From Burkholderia diffusa (GTDB lineage Bacteria > Pseudomonadota > Gammaproteobacteria > Burkholderiales > Burkholderiaceae): a stretch of DNA of 64,000 nucleotides. Shown here piece after piece: positions 16,874 through 25,659 of the stretch. The notes under the pieces were generated by a model, which ran no database searches, was not told where the DNA came from, and was given only the letters and a program-made list of their open reading frames with translations. Both the position numbers and the translations under genes were made by a program. The stretch spans positions 1,426,001 through 1,490,000 of the forward strand of contig NZ_CP013363.1 of NCBI RefSeq assembly GCF_001718315.1. Reading direction: 5' to 3'. Numbering within the stretch: position 1 is the stretch's first letter; every line of letters starts with the position of its first letter.

Positions 16874-18049
16874 ATGTCGTCAGGCTCCTCCCCGTCGCGC
16901 CGAACGTTCCGCCAATGGCTGCACAGCTTCATTCCCCATCCGATGACGCTCGGCTGGCGCGAGCGCATGCGCTCGTGCATGGGCGCGCTCGTCGGCATCG
17001 CGACGGTCGGCGTCACGATGCGGCTGCTGCCCGGCGTGCCGGGCCTCGTGCCGCTGCTCGTCGCGCCGATGGGGGCATCGGCGGTGCTGCTGTTCGCGGT
17101 GCCCGCGAGTCCGCTCGCGCAGCCGTGGTCGATCATCGGCGGCAACCTGGTGGCGGCGACCGTTGGCGTCGCCTGCGCGCAGTCGATCGCCGATCCGATC
17201 ACGGCCGCCGCGGTTGCGGTTGCCCTCGCGATCGGCGGCATGTTCGTACTGCGCTGCGTGCACCCGCCGTCGGGCGCGGTCGCGCTGACGGCCGTGCTCG
17301 GCGGCCCCGCGATCCACTCGCTCGGCTTCGGCTTCGTCGTCGAGCCGATCGCGCTGCAATCGGCGATCCTGCTGTCGGCCGCGCTCGCGTACCACGCGCT
17401 GACGGGCCACCGCTATCCGCACGGCGGCGTGCGTCCCGACGCGAAGCCGCAAGGCGGCAGCGCCGCGCCGGCACGTGGCGGCTTCACGCGCGCCGATCTC
17501 GACGCGGTGCTGAAGCGCCGCGGCGAATGGCTCGACGTCGATCCGGACGACCTCGAAATGCTCCTGCGCGAAACCGAGATGCAGGCGTATGCACGCACGT
17601 TCGGCCAGCTCACGTGCGCCGACCTGATGACGAAGAACGCGATCGAAGTCGCGCCGTCGACGTCGGTGACGGCGGCGCTGACGCTGCTCGACCGTCATCG
17701 CGTGAAGGCGCTGCCGGTCGTGGACGGCGACGATCGCCTGATCGGCATCGTCACGCGCGCCGACCTCACGCGCCAGCTGCACCGCCCGACCCCGCTGTGG
17801 CAGCGGCTGGCTGCGCGGCTGCCGCAGTCGTTCGGCGGCCAGCCGCCCAGCGTCGCCACCGTCATGACCCGCGACGTCGCGTCCGTGCCGCAGACCATGC
17901 CGATTACCGCGCTGGTGCCGCTGTTTACGCATTCGGGCCACCACCACATCCCGGTCGTCGACGCATCGCGCCGGCTCGTCGGCATCATCACGCAGACGGA
18001 TCTCGTCACGGGCCTGTACCAGCAGACGCGGATGCTCGAGGCCGCTTAA
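16874..18049 (+). CDS. HPP-family membrane protein with C-terminal CBS domain pair
   Basis: A 391-residue protein. Residues about 30-165 hold four to five hydrophobic segments with the family hallmark RCVHPPSGAVALTAVLGG (about 124-141). A linker (about 180-235) is followed by two CBS motifs (about 245-300, CADLMTKNAIEVAPST.., and 328-385, VATVMTRDVASVPQTM..). CBS pairs bind adenine nucleotides and gate transporters. HPP proteins have been linked to nitrite transport in plastids and cyanobacteria; whether that applies here is unknown. The ATG at 16874 starts a protein whose helix pattern is complete. It is followed by a MarR regulator and a CLC transporter, and all three may form one regulon via a shared operator. 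Confidence 0.85.
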   Translation: MSSGSSPSRRTFRQWLHSFIPHPMTLGWRERMRSCMGALVGIATVGVTMRLLPGVPGLVPLLVAPMGASAVLLFAVPASPLAQPWSIIGGNLVAATVGVACAQSIADPITAAAVAVALAIGGMFVLRCVHPPSGAVALTAVLGGPAIHSLGFGFVVEPIALQSAILLSAALAYHALTGHRYPHGGVRPDAKPQGGSAAPARGGFTRADLDAVLKRRGEWLDVDPDDLEMLLRETEMQAYARTFGQLTCADLMTKNAIEVAPSTSVTAALTLLDRHRVKALPVVDGDDRLIGIVTRADLTRQLHRPTPLWQRLAARLPQSFGGQPPSVATVMTRDVASVPQTMPITALVPLFTHSGHHHIPVVDASRRLVGIITQTDLVTGLYQQTRMLEAA

Positions 18050-18093
18050 CGCCGACAAACCGAAAAATTCAGGCTTTTCCGCTGAAAATCGAG

Positions 18094-18120
18094 CAAATAT
18101 ATCACATTATGATATATTTG
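18094..18120 (+). promoter_or_regulatory. 27-bp perfect inverted repeat, predicted MarR operator
   Basis: CAAATATATCA (18094-18104) and TGATATATTTG (18110-18120) are exact 11-bp reverse complements around CATTA. The element is strikingly AT-rich in this GC-rich genome and ends 32 bp before the marR start, overlapping the expected promoter. This is the classic layout of an autoregulated MarR repressor. Its core recurs upstream of the HPP/CBS gene at 16800-16814. Confidence 0.7.
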
Positions 18121-18152
18121 CCGTTACCGAAACTGCTGCCCGACCGACCGCA

Positions 18153-18566
18153 ATGACCGATACACGACGCGCGCTGACCAAAAGTGATTTCCAGCAACTA
18201 TCCGAGTTCCGCTACCAGATGCGCCGCTTCGAGCGCTTCTCGGAGCGCGCCGCGCAAAGCGAAGGCGTGACGCCGCTGCAATATCTGCTGCTGCTGCATA
18301 TCAAAGGCTACCCGCATCGCGAATGGGCCACCGTCGGGGAACTCGCCGAACGCCTGCAGGCGCAGCATCACGGCGTCGTCGCGCTGGTGACGCGCTGCGA
18401 GGCGCTCGGGCTCGTGAAGCGCAAGACGAGCGAGGCGGACCGACGGCAGGTCGAGGTCCACCTCGAGGAAGCCGGCGAGACGCTGCTCGCCCGCCTCGCG
18501 GCCATGCACCGCGCGGAACTGAAATCGCTCAAGGGCACGTTCCAGGTTCCGCAGATCGATTACTGA
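18153..18566 (+). CDS. MarR-family transcriptional regulator
   Basis: A 137-residue winged-helix regulator. The DNA-binding part is about residues 45-105 (ATVGELAERLQAQHHGVVALVTRCEALGLV, then the wing KRKTSEADRRQVEVHL), flanked by helices for dimerisation. The 27-bp palindrome just upstream is the natural autoregulatory site. It is followed after 30 bp by a CLC chloride transporter gene, probably cotranscribed, and preceded by the HPP/CBS gene carrying a related operator. This predicts joint repression of ion-handling membrane proteins. The inducing signal is unknown. Confidence 0.88.
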   Translation: MTDTRRALTKSDFQQLSEFRYQMRRFERFSERAAQSEGVTPLQYLLLLHIKGYPHREWATVGELAERLQAQHHGVVALVTRCEALGLVKRKTSEADRRQVEVHLEEAGETLLARLAAMHRAELKSLKGTFQVPQIDY

Positions 18567-18596
18567 CCCAGGCATTACCGACCTTTCCCTACTCCG

Positions 18597-20384
18597 ATGA
18601 ACGCACCACACAAACGCGATTTCTCGACCAACGAACGCTTGCCCAGGATCGCATTGCTGGCTGCCGGAATCGGCGTGCTCAGCACGCTGGCGGCGTTCGT
18701 GCTGTTGAGCCTGATCCACCTGTTCACGAATCTGTTCTTCTTCCAGCAGTTCTCGTTCGCCGACCATTCGCCCGCCCTCAACACGCTCGGCGCGGGGGTG
18801 ATCGTCGTGCCGGTGATCGGCGGGCTGATCGTCGGGCTGATGGCCCGCTTCGGTTCGGAAAAGATCCGCGGGCACGGCATTCCGGAAGCGATCGAGGCGA
18901 TCCTGTTCGGCAAGAGCCGCATGTCGCCGAAGGTTGCGATCCTCAAGCCGCTGTCGTCCGGCGTCGTGATCGGCAGCGGCGGCCCGTTCGGCGCCGAAGG
19001 CCCGATCATCATGACGGGCGGCGCGCTCGGGTCGCTGATCGCGCAATGCGTGCACGTAACCGCGGCCGAGCGCAAGACGCTGCTCGTCGCGGGCGCGGCC
19101 GCCGGCATGACCGCCGTGTTCGGCACGCCGGTCGCCGCCGTGCTGCTCGCGGTCGAGCTGCTGCTGTTCGAATGGCGTCCGCGCAGTTTCCTGCCGGTCG
19201 CGCTCGCATGCGCGGTGGCCGGTTTCGCCCGCGCCGTGTTCTTTGGTGCCGGCCCGCTGTTTCCGCTGACCACCGCGTCGCCGACGCCCGTCGCGCTGCT
19301 GTCGTGCATCGTCGCGGGCCTGCTGTCGGGCGTGCTCGCGTGCGGCCTGTCGGCCGCGCTGTACCGCGTCGAGGACGCCTTCGCAAAGCTGCCGGTGCAC
19401 TGGATGTGGTGGCCGGCGCTCGGCGCGATCGTGATCGGCATCGGCGGCTGGCTCGAGCCGCGCGCGCTCGGCGTCGGCTACGACGTGATCGGCGACCTGC
19501 TGCACCAGCACATCGCGCTGAAGATCGCGCTCGCACTGCTGATCGTGAAGGCCGTGATGTGGGTGATCGCGCTCGGCTCCGGCACGTCGGGAGGCGTGCT
19601 GGCCCCGCTGCTCATGCTCGGCGCCGGCCTCGGCACCGTGCTGTCGCCGGTGCTGCCCGGCGGCGATCCGGCGCTGTGGCCGCTCGTGTGCATGGCCGCG
19701 ACGCTCGGCGCCACGCTCGGCGCGCCGCTGACCGCGATCGTGTTCGCGTTCGGCCTCACGCACGACGCGAACGCGCTGCTGCCGCTGCTCGCGGCGACGC
19801 TCGTCGCGCACGGCCTCGCAACCGTCGTGATGAAGCGTTCGATCATGACGGAAAAGATCGCACGCCGCGGGTATCACATCTACCGCGAATACGGCGTCGA
19901 TCCGCTCGAACGGCATGACGTGGCCGAAGTGATGACCTCGGCCGACGCGCTTGTCGCGATCGACGGCGCCACAACGCTCGACGCCGTCGAGTCGCAGTAC
20001 TTCGGCGTGAAGCAGACGCACCGTGCATACCCGGTCGTGCAGAACGGGCGCCTGCTCGGTGTCGTCGATCGGGCAATGCTCGACACGCAGCGCGCACAGG
20101 CCGGCCCCGGCGCCGTGCTCGCGAGCGCGTTCGCCGATCGTGCGCCGGCCGTCGCGCAGGCGCACGAAACGTGCCGCGTGGTTGCATCGCGCCTTGCGAT
20201 GCTGGGCCTTGAACGCCTGCCCGTCGTCGACAATCCGCAATCGCTGCGCCTCGTCGGCATCGTGTCGCGCAGCGACTTGATCAAGCCCGCGCTTCAGCAC
20301 TTCGACGACGAACAGAAGCGCGAACGCTTCCGCCCGGTCGTACCCGTCAACCTGCGCGACGCGAGTGTGCGCAAGGCCGGCTGA
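18597..20384 (+). CDS. CLC-family chloride channel/transporter with C-terminal CBS pair
   Basis: A 595-residue CLC protein. The selectivity-filter elements are present in order: GHGIPE (first element, usually GSGIP), GAEGP with the gating glutamate E134, and GGVLAP (usually GxFxP). The first and second elements deviate slightly from the E. coli ClcA consensus (Ala instead of Lys/Arg before the Glu). About 10-12 membrane helices occupy residues 15-415, then two CBS motifs follow (about 440-495 and 505-560). It moves chloride, perhaps in exchange for protons. It lies 30 bp after the marR gene and is likely coregulated with it. Whether it is channel or exchanger cannot be settled. Confidence 0.88.
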   Translation: MNAPHKRDFSTNERLPRIALLAAGIGVLSTLAAFVLLSLIHLFTNLFFFQQFSFADHSPALNTLGAGVIVVPVIGGLIVGLMARFGSEKIRGHGIPEAIEAILFGKSRMSPKVAILKPLSSGVVIGSGGPFGAEGPIIMTGGALGSLIAQCVHVTAAERKTLLVAGAAAGMTAVFGTPVAAVLLAVELLLFEWRPRSFLPVALACAVAGFARAVFFGAGPLFPLTTASPTPVALLSCIVAGLLSGVLACGLSAALYRVEDAFAKLPVHWMWWPALGAIVIGIGGWLEPRALGVGYDVIGDLLHQHIALKIALALLIVKAVMWVIALGSGTSGGVLAPLLMLGAGLGTVLSPVLPGGDPALWPLVCMAATLGATLGAPLTAIVFAFGLTHDANALLPLLAATLVAHGLATVVMKRSIMTEKIARRGYHIYREYGVDPLERHDVAEVMTSADALVAIDGATTLDAVESQYFGVKQTHRAYPVVQNGRLLGVVDRAMLDTQRAQAGPGAVLASAFADRAPAVAQAHETCRVVASRLAMLGLERLPVVDNPQSLRLVGIVSRSDLIKPALQHFDDEQKRERFRPVVPVNLRDASVRKAG

Positions 20385-20892
20385 CCCATACCGCGTGTAC
20401 GGCGCGGCGGCCGCGCACCACGTTCTCCCTCGCATCGCTCGAGATCGCGAAACGGCGCGCACCACGCGCGCCGCCGCTCGCTTTGCTTCGCGTCCGGCGT
20501 TTTAACTTCGTTGACAATTGATCGGACGAAAGTTTGTCATCATGGTGCTCATGCGACGGGGCCACCGTTCAGCCATTCCACTCGTCATCCAATAAAGAAG
20601 CGTCGCGGCGCGACCTGCCGACACATGCAGGCCGTCGCGGCCATCAATCCGCCACACCTCGGGGCAGCGAGCCGACCTCACGACGCATGACGTCGCCACC
20701 GCGTCTCCATACGGACGTGCACGACGCATGCCGCCGCGCGACAGAACGCACAGCATCCGGATTGCCGTTTGGCAAGCGCGTTAACAACTTGTTTCGGAAT
20801 CGCCGGAACCGCATTTGTCCGATGCAATCTCACAGGCACGCAGTTCTGCTGCGCATCCCACTCAATCAATCACGACTCGAGGGAGATAAAAC
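20385..20892. other. Gene-free interval before the small secreted protein
   Basis: About 510 bp with no supportable gene. It is less GC-rich than its surroundings near 20510-20550 and 20770-20890. TTGACA (20511-20516) is present, and TGACAA (20512-20517) and TTGTCA (20534-20539) form a spaced inverted repeat, but I find no convincing -10 box beside them. It may hold the promoter of the gene at 20893. A 120-codon frame spanning much of it lacks protein-like composition. Confidence 0.4.
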
Positions 20893-21225
20893 GTGAACGT
20901 GAAATACTTACCGCTCATCGCATTGACCGTGGCAATTTCTGCTCACGCGGCCGATCCGGCCGTGCAGAATGTGGGACAAAGCCAGAAGGCCGCCCCGGAC
21001 GTCTCGGCGTGCATCGCCAAGACCTGGGCCGACAAGTCGCAGCAACAGGTGATCTCGCAGAACGTTCTCGCCAACGGCCTCGCGACCGATGTGTACGCGC
21101 CGGGCCAGCAACCGCCGAACGGCGCGGCCGCGATGGTTCGTCCGTCGTGGAAGCCGGGCGCAAAGACGTGGGTCGGCGTGCGTGGCGACGCGGCTGCCGC
21201 CGGCGACATCAGCGCCTGCCTGTAA
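20893..21225 (+). CDS. Small secreted protein of unknown function
   Basis: A 110-residue protein starting at a GTG (20893) preceded by GAGGGAG at good spacing. The N-terminus NVKYLPLIALTVAISAHAAD is a clear Sec signal peptide with cleavage expected after AHA (about residue 19). The mature part is short and polar, with two cysteines (in DVSACIAKTW and at DISACL near the end) that could form a disulfide. I do not recognise a family. It stands alone and is followed by an excellent terminator, so it is a separately transcribed unit. Confidence 0.75.
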   Translation: MNVKYLPLIALTVAISAHAADPAVQNVGQSQKAAPDVSACIAKTWADKSQQQVISQNVLANGLATDVYAPGQQPPNGAAAMVRPSWKPGAKTWVGVRGDAAAAGDISACL

Positions 21226-21260
21226 GCACCGCGCGGGACGGCATCGCGCCGTTCGCATGC

Positions 21261-21292
21261 GACAAGCCCCGCTTCGGCGGGGCTTGTCGTTT
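21261..21292 (+). terminator. Intrinsic terminator
   Basis: A perfect 12-bp stem GACAAGCCCCGC / GCGGGGCTTGTC closed by a TTCG tetraloop (21273-21276), followed by GTTTC, 36 bp after the stop of the small secreted protein gene. Confidence 0.85.
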
Positions 21293-21336
21293 CAGCGCAC
21301 TGCCGCGCGCATGCGCCGCAGCCGGTGCTTGCGCGC

Positions 21337-21657
21337 TTACAGGTAGCTGCAGACGTAGTCGAGCGTCTCGAGCACTTCGATGTCGAAGCGGCTCTTGCCC
21401 GGGACCGAGAACGATTCGCCTGCGCCGTAGGTTTGCCATTCGCTGCTGCCGTCGAGCTTCACGCGGCACTTGCCGGCCTGCACTTCCATCAATTCGGGCG
21501 CGTCCGTGCCGAAGTTGAGCGCGCACGGCAGGATCACGCCGAGCGTCTTGCGCGTGCCGTCCGGGAAGAGCACGGTATGCGACACGCACTTGCCGTCGAA
21601 ATAGACGTTCGCGCGCTTGACGACCGATACGTTGTCGAATTGGGTTGCACTGGTCAT
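21337..21657 (-). CDS. ppnP: Pyrimidine/purine nucleoside phosphorylase PpnP
   Basis: A 106-residue single-domain cupin of the former DUF1255/YaiE family, the normal length. Recognisable segments are [49 protein letters not shown] and [17 protein letters not shown]. PpnP catalyses phosphorolysis of several nucleosides to the free base and ribose-1-phosphate in the cytoplasm. It is a stand-alone gene between a small secreted protein and a LysR gene. I see no regulatory feature nearby. Confidence 0.92.
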
Positions 21658-21834
21658 GTGATGCCTCTGATTGCTGGATGCCGGATGGCGTGTTGTCGGA
21701 AGCCGGCCGGGGCGGCAGGCCGGCCGCTATGATACCGGCTCGCGGCGGGCGTGCCGCGAGCGAGGCTGGCCGAAGGCGTGCGATCGATAGTCAGGAGCAC
21801 TACCCGATGCGTTGCATGGCCCGCACGGAACAGC

Positions 21835-22737
21835 TCACCCGAGCCCCTTGCGTCGCGCGGAATCGCGCAGACAGTCGAGCAGCATTGCCGCGGCCGGCGT
21901 GAGCGGGCTATCGCGACGCGTGACGACCTGCACGGACACGCCCGGCAGCCGCTCGCGGATCGGCAGCACCGCGAGCTGGTCGCGCGCCCACTCGCCCTGC
22001 AGCAGTTGTTCGGGCATCGACGCGATCAGGTCACAGCCCGTCATCAGGCTGTGCGCGAGGCCGAAGCTCGGGCATTCGACGACCCGCTGCGGCACCGGCA
22101 GCCCGTATGCGATGAACAAATTGAACAGCACCTGCGTCGAGCTTTCCGGCGACGGATTCATCAGCCAGTCGGCCTCGACGAGATCGGCGAGCGACGTCGC
22201 CGACGCGAGCGGATGCCCCTTGCGCGCGACGATCAACGAGCGGCTCGCATAGAGTTCCGCGTGATCGAACTCGGCCGCCAGCAGTTCGGGCACGACGACG
22301 GCCACCGCGAAATCGAGCGAGCCGTCGTGCAGCCGCGGCAGCGCGACGCCTGGAAACCCTTCGATCAGATTGACGCGCGCCATCGGAAAGCGCCGCCGGA
22401 ACGCGCGAAACGCGTCGGGCAGGATCGTCACCGCGGCGGCCGGCGTGATCGCCGCCGCGACCGAGCCCGTCATCGCGCCCTGCGCCTGCTCGATGTCGTC
22501 ACGCGCACGCTGCATCTCGGCGACGATCAATCGCGCGCGCACCTGCAGCTGCTGGCCGAACGCGGTGAGCTGCACGCCGCGTGCGGTGCGCACGACGAGC
22601 GATACCCCGAGCGCGATCTCCAGTTCCTTGACCGCCTTCGTCAACGCCGCCGGCGACACGTTCAAGCGCCGGGCGGCCGCGCGGATGCTCCCTTCGTCCG
22701 CGACGGTGACGAACGCTTTCAGCTGATGGTATTTCAT
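21835..22737 (-). CDS. LysR-family transcriptional regulator
   Basis: A 300-residue LysR regulator from the ATG at 22737 (MKYHQLKAFVTVADEGSIRAAARRLNVS, helix-turn-helix about residues 3-60); a longer frame adds 24 atypical residues. Effector domain from about residue 90. It diverges from an M20 amidohydrolase and MHS permease across 180 bp, which makes those genes the predicted targets. The 180-bp region is AT-rich near the regulator and contains the expected room for T-N11-A boxes, but I could not single one out. Confidence 0.9.
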   Translation of the reverse strand: MKYHQLKAFVTVADEGSIRAAARRLNVSPAALTKAVKELEIALGVSLVVRTARGVQLTAFGQQLQVRARLIVAEMQRARDDIEQAQGAMTGSVAAAITPAAAVTILPDAFRAFRRRFPMARVNLIEGFPGVALPRLHDGSLDFAVAVVVPELLAAEFDHAELYASRSLIVARKGHPLASATSLADLVEADWLMNPSPESSTQVLFNLFIAYGLPVPQRVVECPSFGLAHSLMTGCDLIASMPEQLLQGEWARDQLAVLPIRERLPGVSVQVVTRRDSPLTPAAAMLLDCLRDSARRKGLG

Positions 22738-22917
22738 GGCGGCATGCGTGATTCGTGGAAAACCCGTGCTCCGCCACGCGCATTGACTCAGGGTATTCCC
22801 GAGCGGCAACCAATGGTGTGCACCAAAGCAATTTAGCAGCTTCTGGTACGCAAAAGAAATTTATATGCTTGCTCGTCATATGCGCGTCAAACGCCCCACT
22901 GCCCCACAGGAGACACC

Positions 22918-24102
22918 ATGCTGCAAGCCGTGAACCCCGTCATCCCAGGTATCGCCGAGATCGCTCCCGACCTGATCGAGGTGCGCCGCCGCATTCATGC
23001 GCACCCGGAGCTCGCATTCGAGGAAACGCTGACCAGCGACCTCGTCGCCGAGTTGCTGACCGGCTGGGGCTACGACGTGCATCGCGGGATCGGCAAGACG
23101 GGCCTCGTCGGCGTGATGCGCGAAGGGCAAGGCACGCGAACGATCGGGTTGCGCGCCGACATGGACGCGCTGCCGCTCGCGGAAGAAACGGGCTTGCCGT
23201 ATGCGAGCCGCCACGCCAACAAGATGCATGCGTGCGGCCACGACGGCCACACCGCGATGCTGCTCTGCGCGGCGCGGCATCTCGCCGCGACGCGCCGGTT
23301 CTCCGGCACGCTGAACCTGATCTTCCAGCCCGCCGAGGAAAATTTCGGCGGTGCGAAGGCGATGATGGACGACGGCCTGTTCGACCGCTTCCCGTGCGAT
23401 GCGATCTTCGCGATCCACAACATGCCGGGTCGCGCCGCCGGCGACATGGCGTTCCGCACCGGCGCCGCGATGGCGTCGGCCGACCGCGTGACGATCACGC
23501 TGCGCGGCGTCGGCGGGCACGGCGCGCTGCCGCACTTCGCGCGCGATCCGATGTCGGCCGCGGGCAGCATCATGGTCGCGTTGCAGACGATCGTCGCGCG
23601 CGAGGTCGATGCGCAGCATGCGGCCGTGATCACGGTCGGCAGCGTGCAGGCCGGCGAGACCTTCAACATCATCCCGGAAACCGTCGTGATGAAGCTGTCG
23701 GTGCGCGCGCTGAACGCCGACGTGCGTGCGTTGCTCGCGCGCCGCATCGAAGCACTCGCGAAGGGCCAGGCGGAAAGCTTCGGCGTCACCGCGGAAGTGG
23801 ATTACGCCTACGGTTATCCGGTGCTCGTCAACCATCCCGAACCCACCGCGTTCGCGGCCGATATCGCCCGCCAGATGCTCGGCGCCGATCGTGTCGAAAC
23901 GGAGTCCGCGCCGCTGATGGGCAGCGAGGACTTCGCGTTCATGCTCGAAGCGCGCCCCGGCTGCTATGCGTTCATCGGCAACGGGATCGGCAGCAAGGGC
24001 GGCTGCATGGTGCACAACCCCGGCTACGACTTCAACGACGACATCCTCGCGATCGGCGCGAGCTACTGGGTTCGCATCGCCGAAGCCTGGCTCGCCGCCT
24101 GA
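22918..24102 (+). CDS. M20-family amidohydrolase (hippurate hydrolase/aminoacylase type)
   Basis: A 394-residue zinc/manganese-dependent amidohydrolase that cleaves N-acyl amino acids. The metal-site motifs are all present: ADMDALPL (about residues 80-87), the CGHDGHTA block with metal Cys/His (about 104-111), PAEENFGGA with the catalytic Glu pair (about 139-147), IHNMPG, and VHNPGYDFND near the C-terminus. The dimerisation lid domain lies between about 185 and 300 (VGGHGALPHFARDP). It is 43 bp ahead of an MHS-type permease and divergent from a LysR gene. Together they look like a module importing and hydrolysing an N-acylated compound such as hippurate; the actual substrate is inferred only. 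Confidence 0.88.
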   Translation: MLQAVNPVIPGIAEIAPDLIEVRRRIHAHPELAFEETLTSDLVAELLTGWGYDVHRGIGKTGLVGVMREGQGTRTIGLRADMDALPLAEETGLPYASRHANKMHACGHDGHTAMLLCAARHLAATRRFSGTLNLIFQPAEENFGGAKAMMDDGLFDRFPCDAIFAIHNMPGRAAGDMAFRTGAAMASADRVTITLRGVGGHGALPHFARDPMSAAGSIMVALQTIVAREVDAQHAAVITVGSVQAGETFNIIPETVVMKLSVRALNADVRALLARRIEALAKGQAESFGVTAEVDYAYGYPVLVNHPEPTAFAADIARQMLGADRVETESAPLMGSEDFAFMLEARPGCYAFIGNGIGSKGGCMVHNPGYDFNDDILAIGASYWVRIAEAWLAA

Positions 24103-24145
24103 CGGCCTTTCATCACGCAGTTCCGCGCTCAAGCAAGGGAACCCC

Positions 24146-25465
24146 ATGGAAACGTCTGCCCTTTCGTTCGCCGGCTCACCGGCCGATGCCCGCGCCGCCG
24201 CGAAAAAACGCCGCCTGATCGCGGCCGCCGCGGTCGGCAACGCGCTCGAGTTCTACGACTTCACGGTCTACAGTTTCTTCGCGATCCTGATCGGCAAGCT
24301 GTTCTTCCCGGTGCACTCGTCGTTCGGCCAGCTGATGCTCGCGGTTGCAAGCTTCGGCGTCGGCTTCGTCACACGCCCGCTCGGCGGGCTCGTGATCGGC
24401 ATGTATGCCGACCGCGCCGGCCGCAAGAAGGCGATGATCCTGACGCTCTTGCTGATGGCGCTCGGCACAGCGATGATCGCGGTCGCGCCGACCTTCGCAC
24501 AGATCGGCATCGCCGCGCCGCTGCTGCTCGTGCTCGCGCGCCTGCTGCAGGGGTTCGCATCGGGCGGCGAAGTCGGCGCGTCGACGACGCTGCTGCTCGA
24601 ACAGGCGCCGCAGCACCGCCGCGGCTTCTACGCATCGTTCCAGTTCTCGAGCCAGGGGCTCGCCGCGCTTGCCGGGGCGCTCACCGGCGTCGCGCTGACG
24701 TCGACGCTCAATGCCGCGCAGCTCGAAAGCTGGGGTTGGCGCGTGCCGTTCATCATCGGCACGCTGTTCGTGCCGCTCGGTTACTGGCTGCGCCGCACCG
24801 TCGAGGAAGTGCCGAGCGCCACGCCGGCCGCCGAGCACGCCGAGCCGGTCGCGTCGCTGCCGCTCGCCGACGTGCTGCGCCACCACGGCAAGGCCGTGTT
24901 CGCGGGCCTCGGCGTAACGATCGGCGGCACTTCGATCCACTACATCATCGTGTTCTACATGGCGATCTACGGCGTGCAGGTGCTGCACCTGCCGACCTGG
25001 CTGTCGATGACGGCCGGCTGCGTCGCGGGCGCGATCCTGATGCTCGTGACGCCGATCGGCGGTCACCTGTCCGACGTCTACGGGCGCAACCGGATCGTCT
25101 GGTGGACGCGCATCGTGCTGATGGCCGCGATCTATCCCGCGTTCATCGCGCTGAACCGATGGCCCGGCGCCGCGTCGCTGCTGTCGATCATCGCCGTGCT
25201 GTCGGTCGTGCATGCGATCAACATCGGCGCGACCGGTGCGATGCTCGGCGAGCTGTTCCCGCGTGCGGTGCGGGCGACCGGCGGCGCGCTCGTCTACAGC
25301 GTCGGCGTCGCGATCTTCGGCGGCTTCGCGCAGTTCTTCGTGACCTGGCTGATCGCGGCGACCGGCAATCCGAATGCGCCCGCGTGGTACGCGATCGGCT
25401 GCGGCGTGTTGACACTGCTTGCCATTCGTTGCATGGACGAGAAAGCCGGCAAGGCACTCGATTGA
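24146..25465 (+). CDS. MFS transporter, metabolite:H+ symporter (MHS) family
   Basis: A 439-residue permease with 12 hydrophobic segments. The start at 24146 follows AAGGGA. MHS signatures are AVGNALEFYDFTVYSFFA in helix 1, RPLGGLVIGMYADRAGRKKAM between helices 2 and 3, and ARLLQGFASGGEVGASTTLL. Relatives carry citrate, tricarballylate, proline/betaine or dicarboxylates with protons. Because it trails the M20 hydrolase by 43 bp and is followed by a strong terminator, the two form one operon, and the permease probably imports the hydrolase substrate. Confidence 0.9.
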   Translation: METSALSFAGSPADARAAAKKRRLIAAAAVGNALEFYDFTVYSFFAILIGKLFFPVHSSFGQLMLAVASFGVGFVTRPLGGLVIGMYADRAGRKKAMILTLLLMALGTAMIAVAPTFAQIGIAAPLLLVLARLLQGFASGGEVGASTTLLLEQAPQHRRGFYASFQFSSQGLAALAGALTGVALTSTLNAAQLESWGWRVPFIIGTLFVPLGYWLRRTVEEVPSATPAAEHAEPVASLPLADVLRHHGKAVFAGLGVTIGGTSIHYIIVFYMAIYGVQVLHLPTWLSMTAGCVAGAILMLVTPIGGHLSDVYGRNRIVWWTRIVLMAAIYPAFIALNRWPGAASLLSIIAVLSVVHAINIGATGAMLGELFPRAVRATGGALVYSVGVAIFGGFAQFFVTWLIAATGNPNAPAWYAIGCGVLTLLAIRCMDEKAGKALD

Positions 25466-25515
25466 CTGACGGGTGACGCGCGGCACGTAGGCGGCCGCAA
25501 CATCGTCGATCCACT

Positions 25516-25549
25516 GACCCCGCCGGTTTCGGCGGGGTCTTTCCTTTTG
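25516..25549 (+). terminator. Intrinsic terminator of the hydrolase/permease operon
   Basis: GACCCCGCC / GGCGGGGTC, a perfect 9-bp stem (25516-25524 with 25531-25539), followed by TTTCCTTTT. Confidence 0.85.
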
Positions 25550-25611
25550 CGTGATCGATACCGCTTACATGGCCTACAGCGCCGGAGGTCCGTCCGTCGC
25601 CGTAAACGCGA

Positions 25612-25642
25612 CAAGGCACGGGCCATCCTCACCCGTGCCTTG
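25612..25642 (-). terminator. Hairpin downstream of the porin gene
   Basis: A perfect 11-bp stem (CAAGGCACGGG with CCCGTGCCTTG) around a 9-nt loop, starting 18 bp beyond the porin stop on the minus strand. The U-tract is weak (GTTTA). Confidence 0.6.
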
Positions 25643-25659
25643 CGTTCGCGACGCCCCGC

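Noticed and set aside
20534..20896. 120-codon frame before the small secreted protein
   Set aside because: Arg/Ser/His-rich with no ribosome site, and it overlaps the expected promoter of the next gene.
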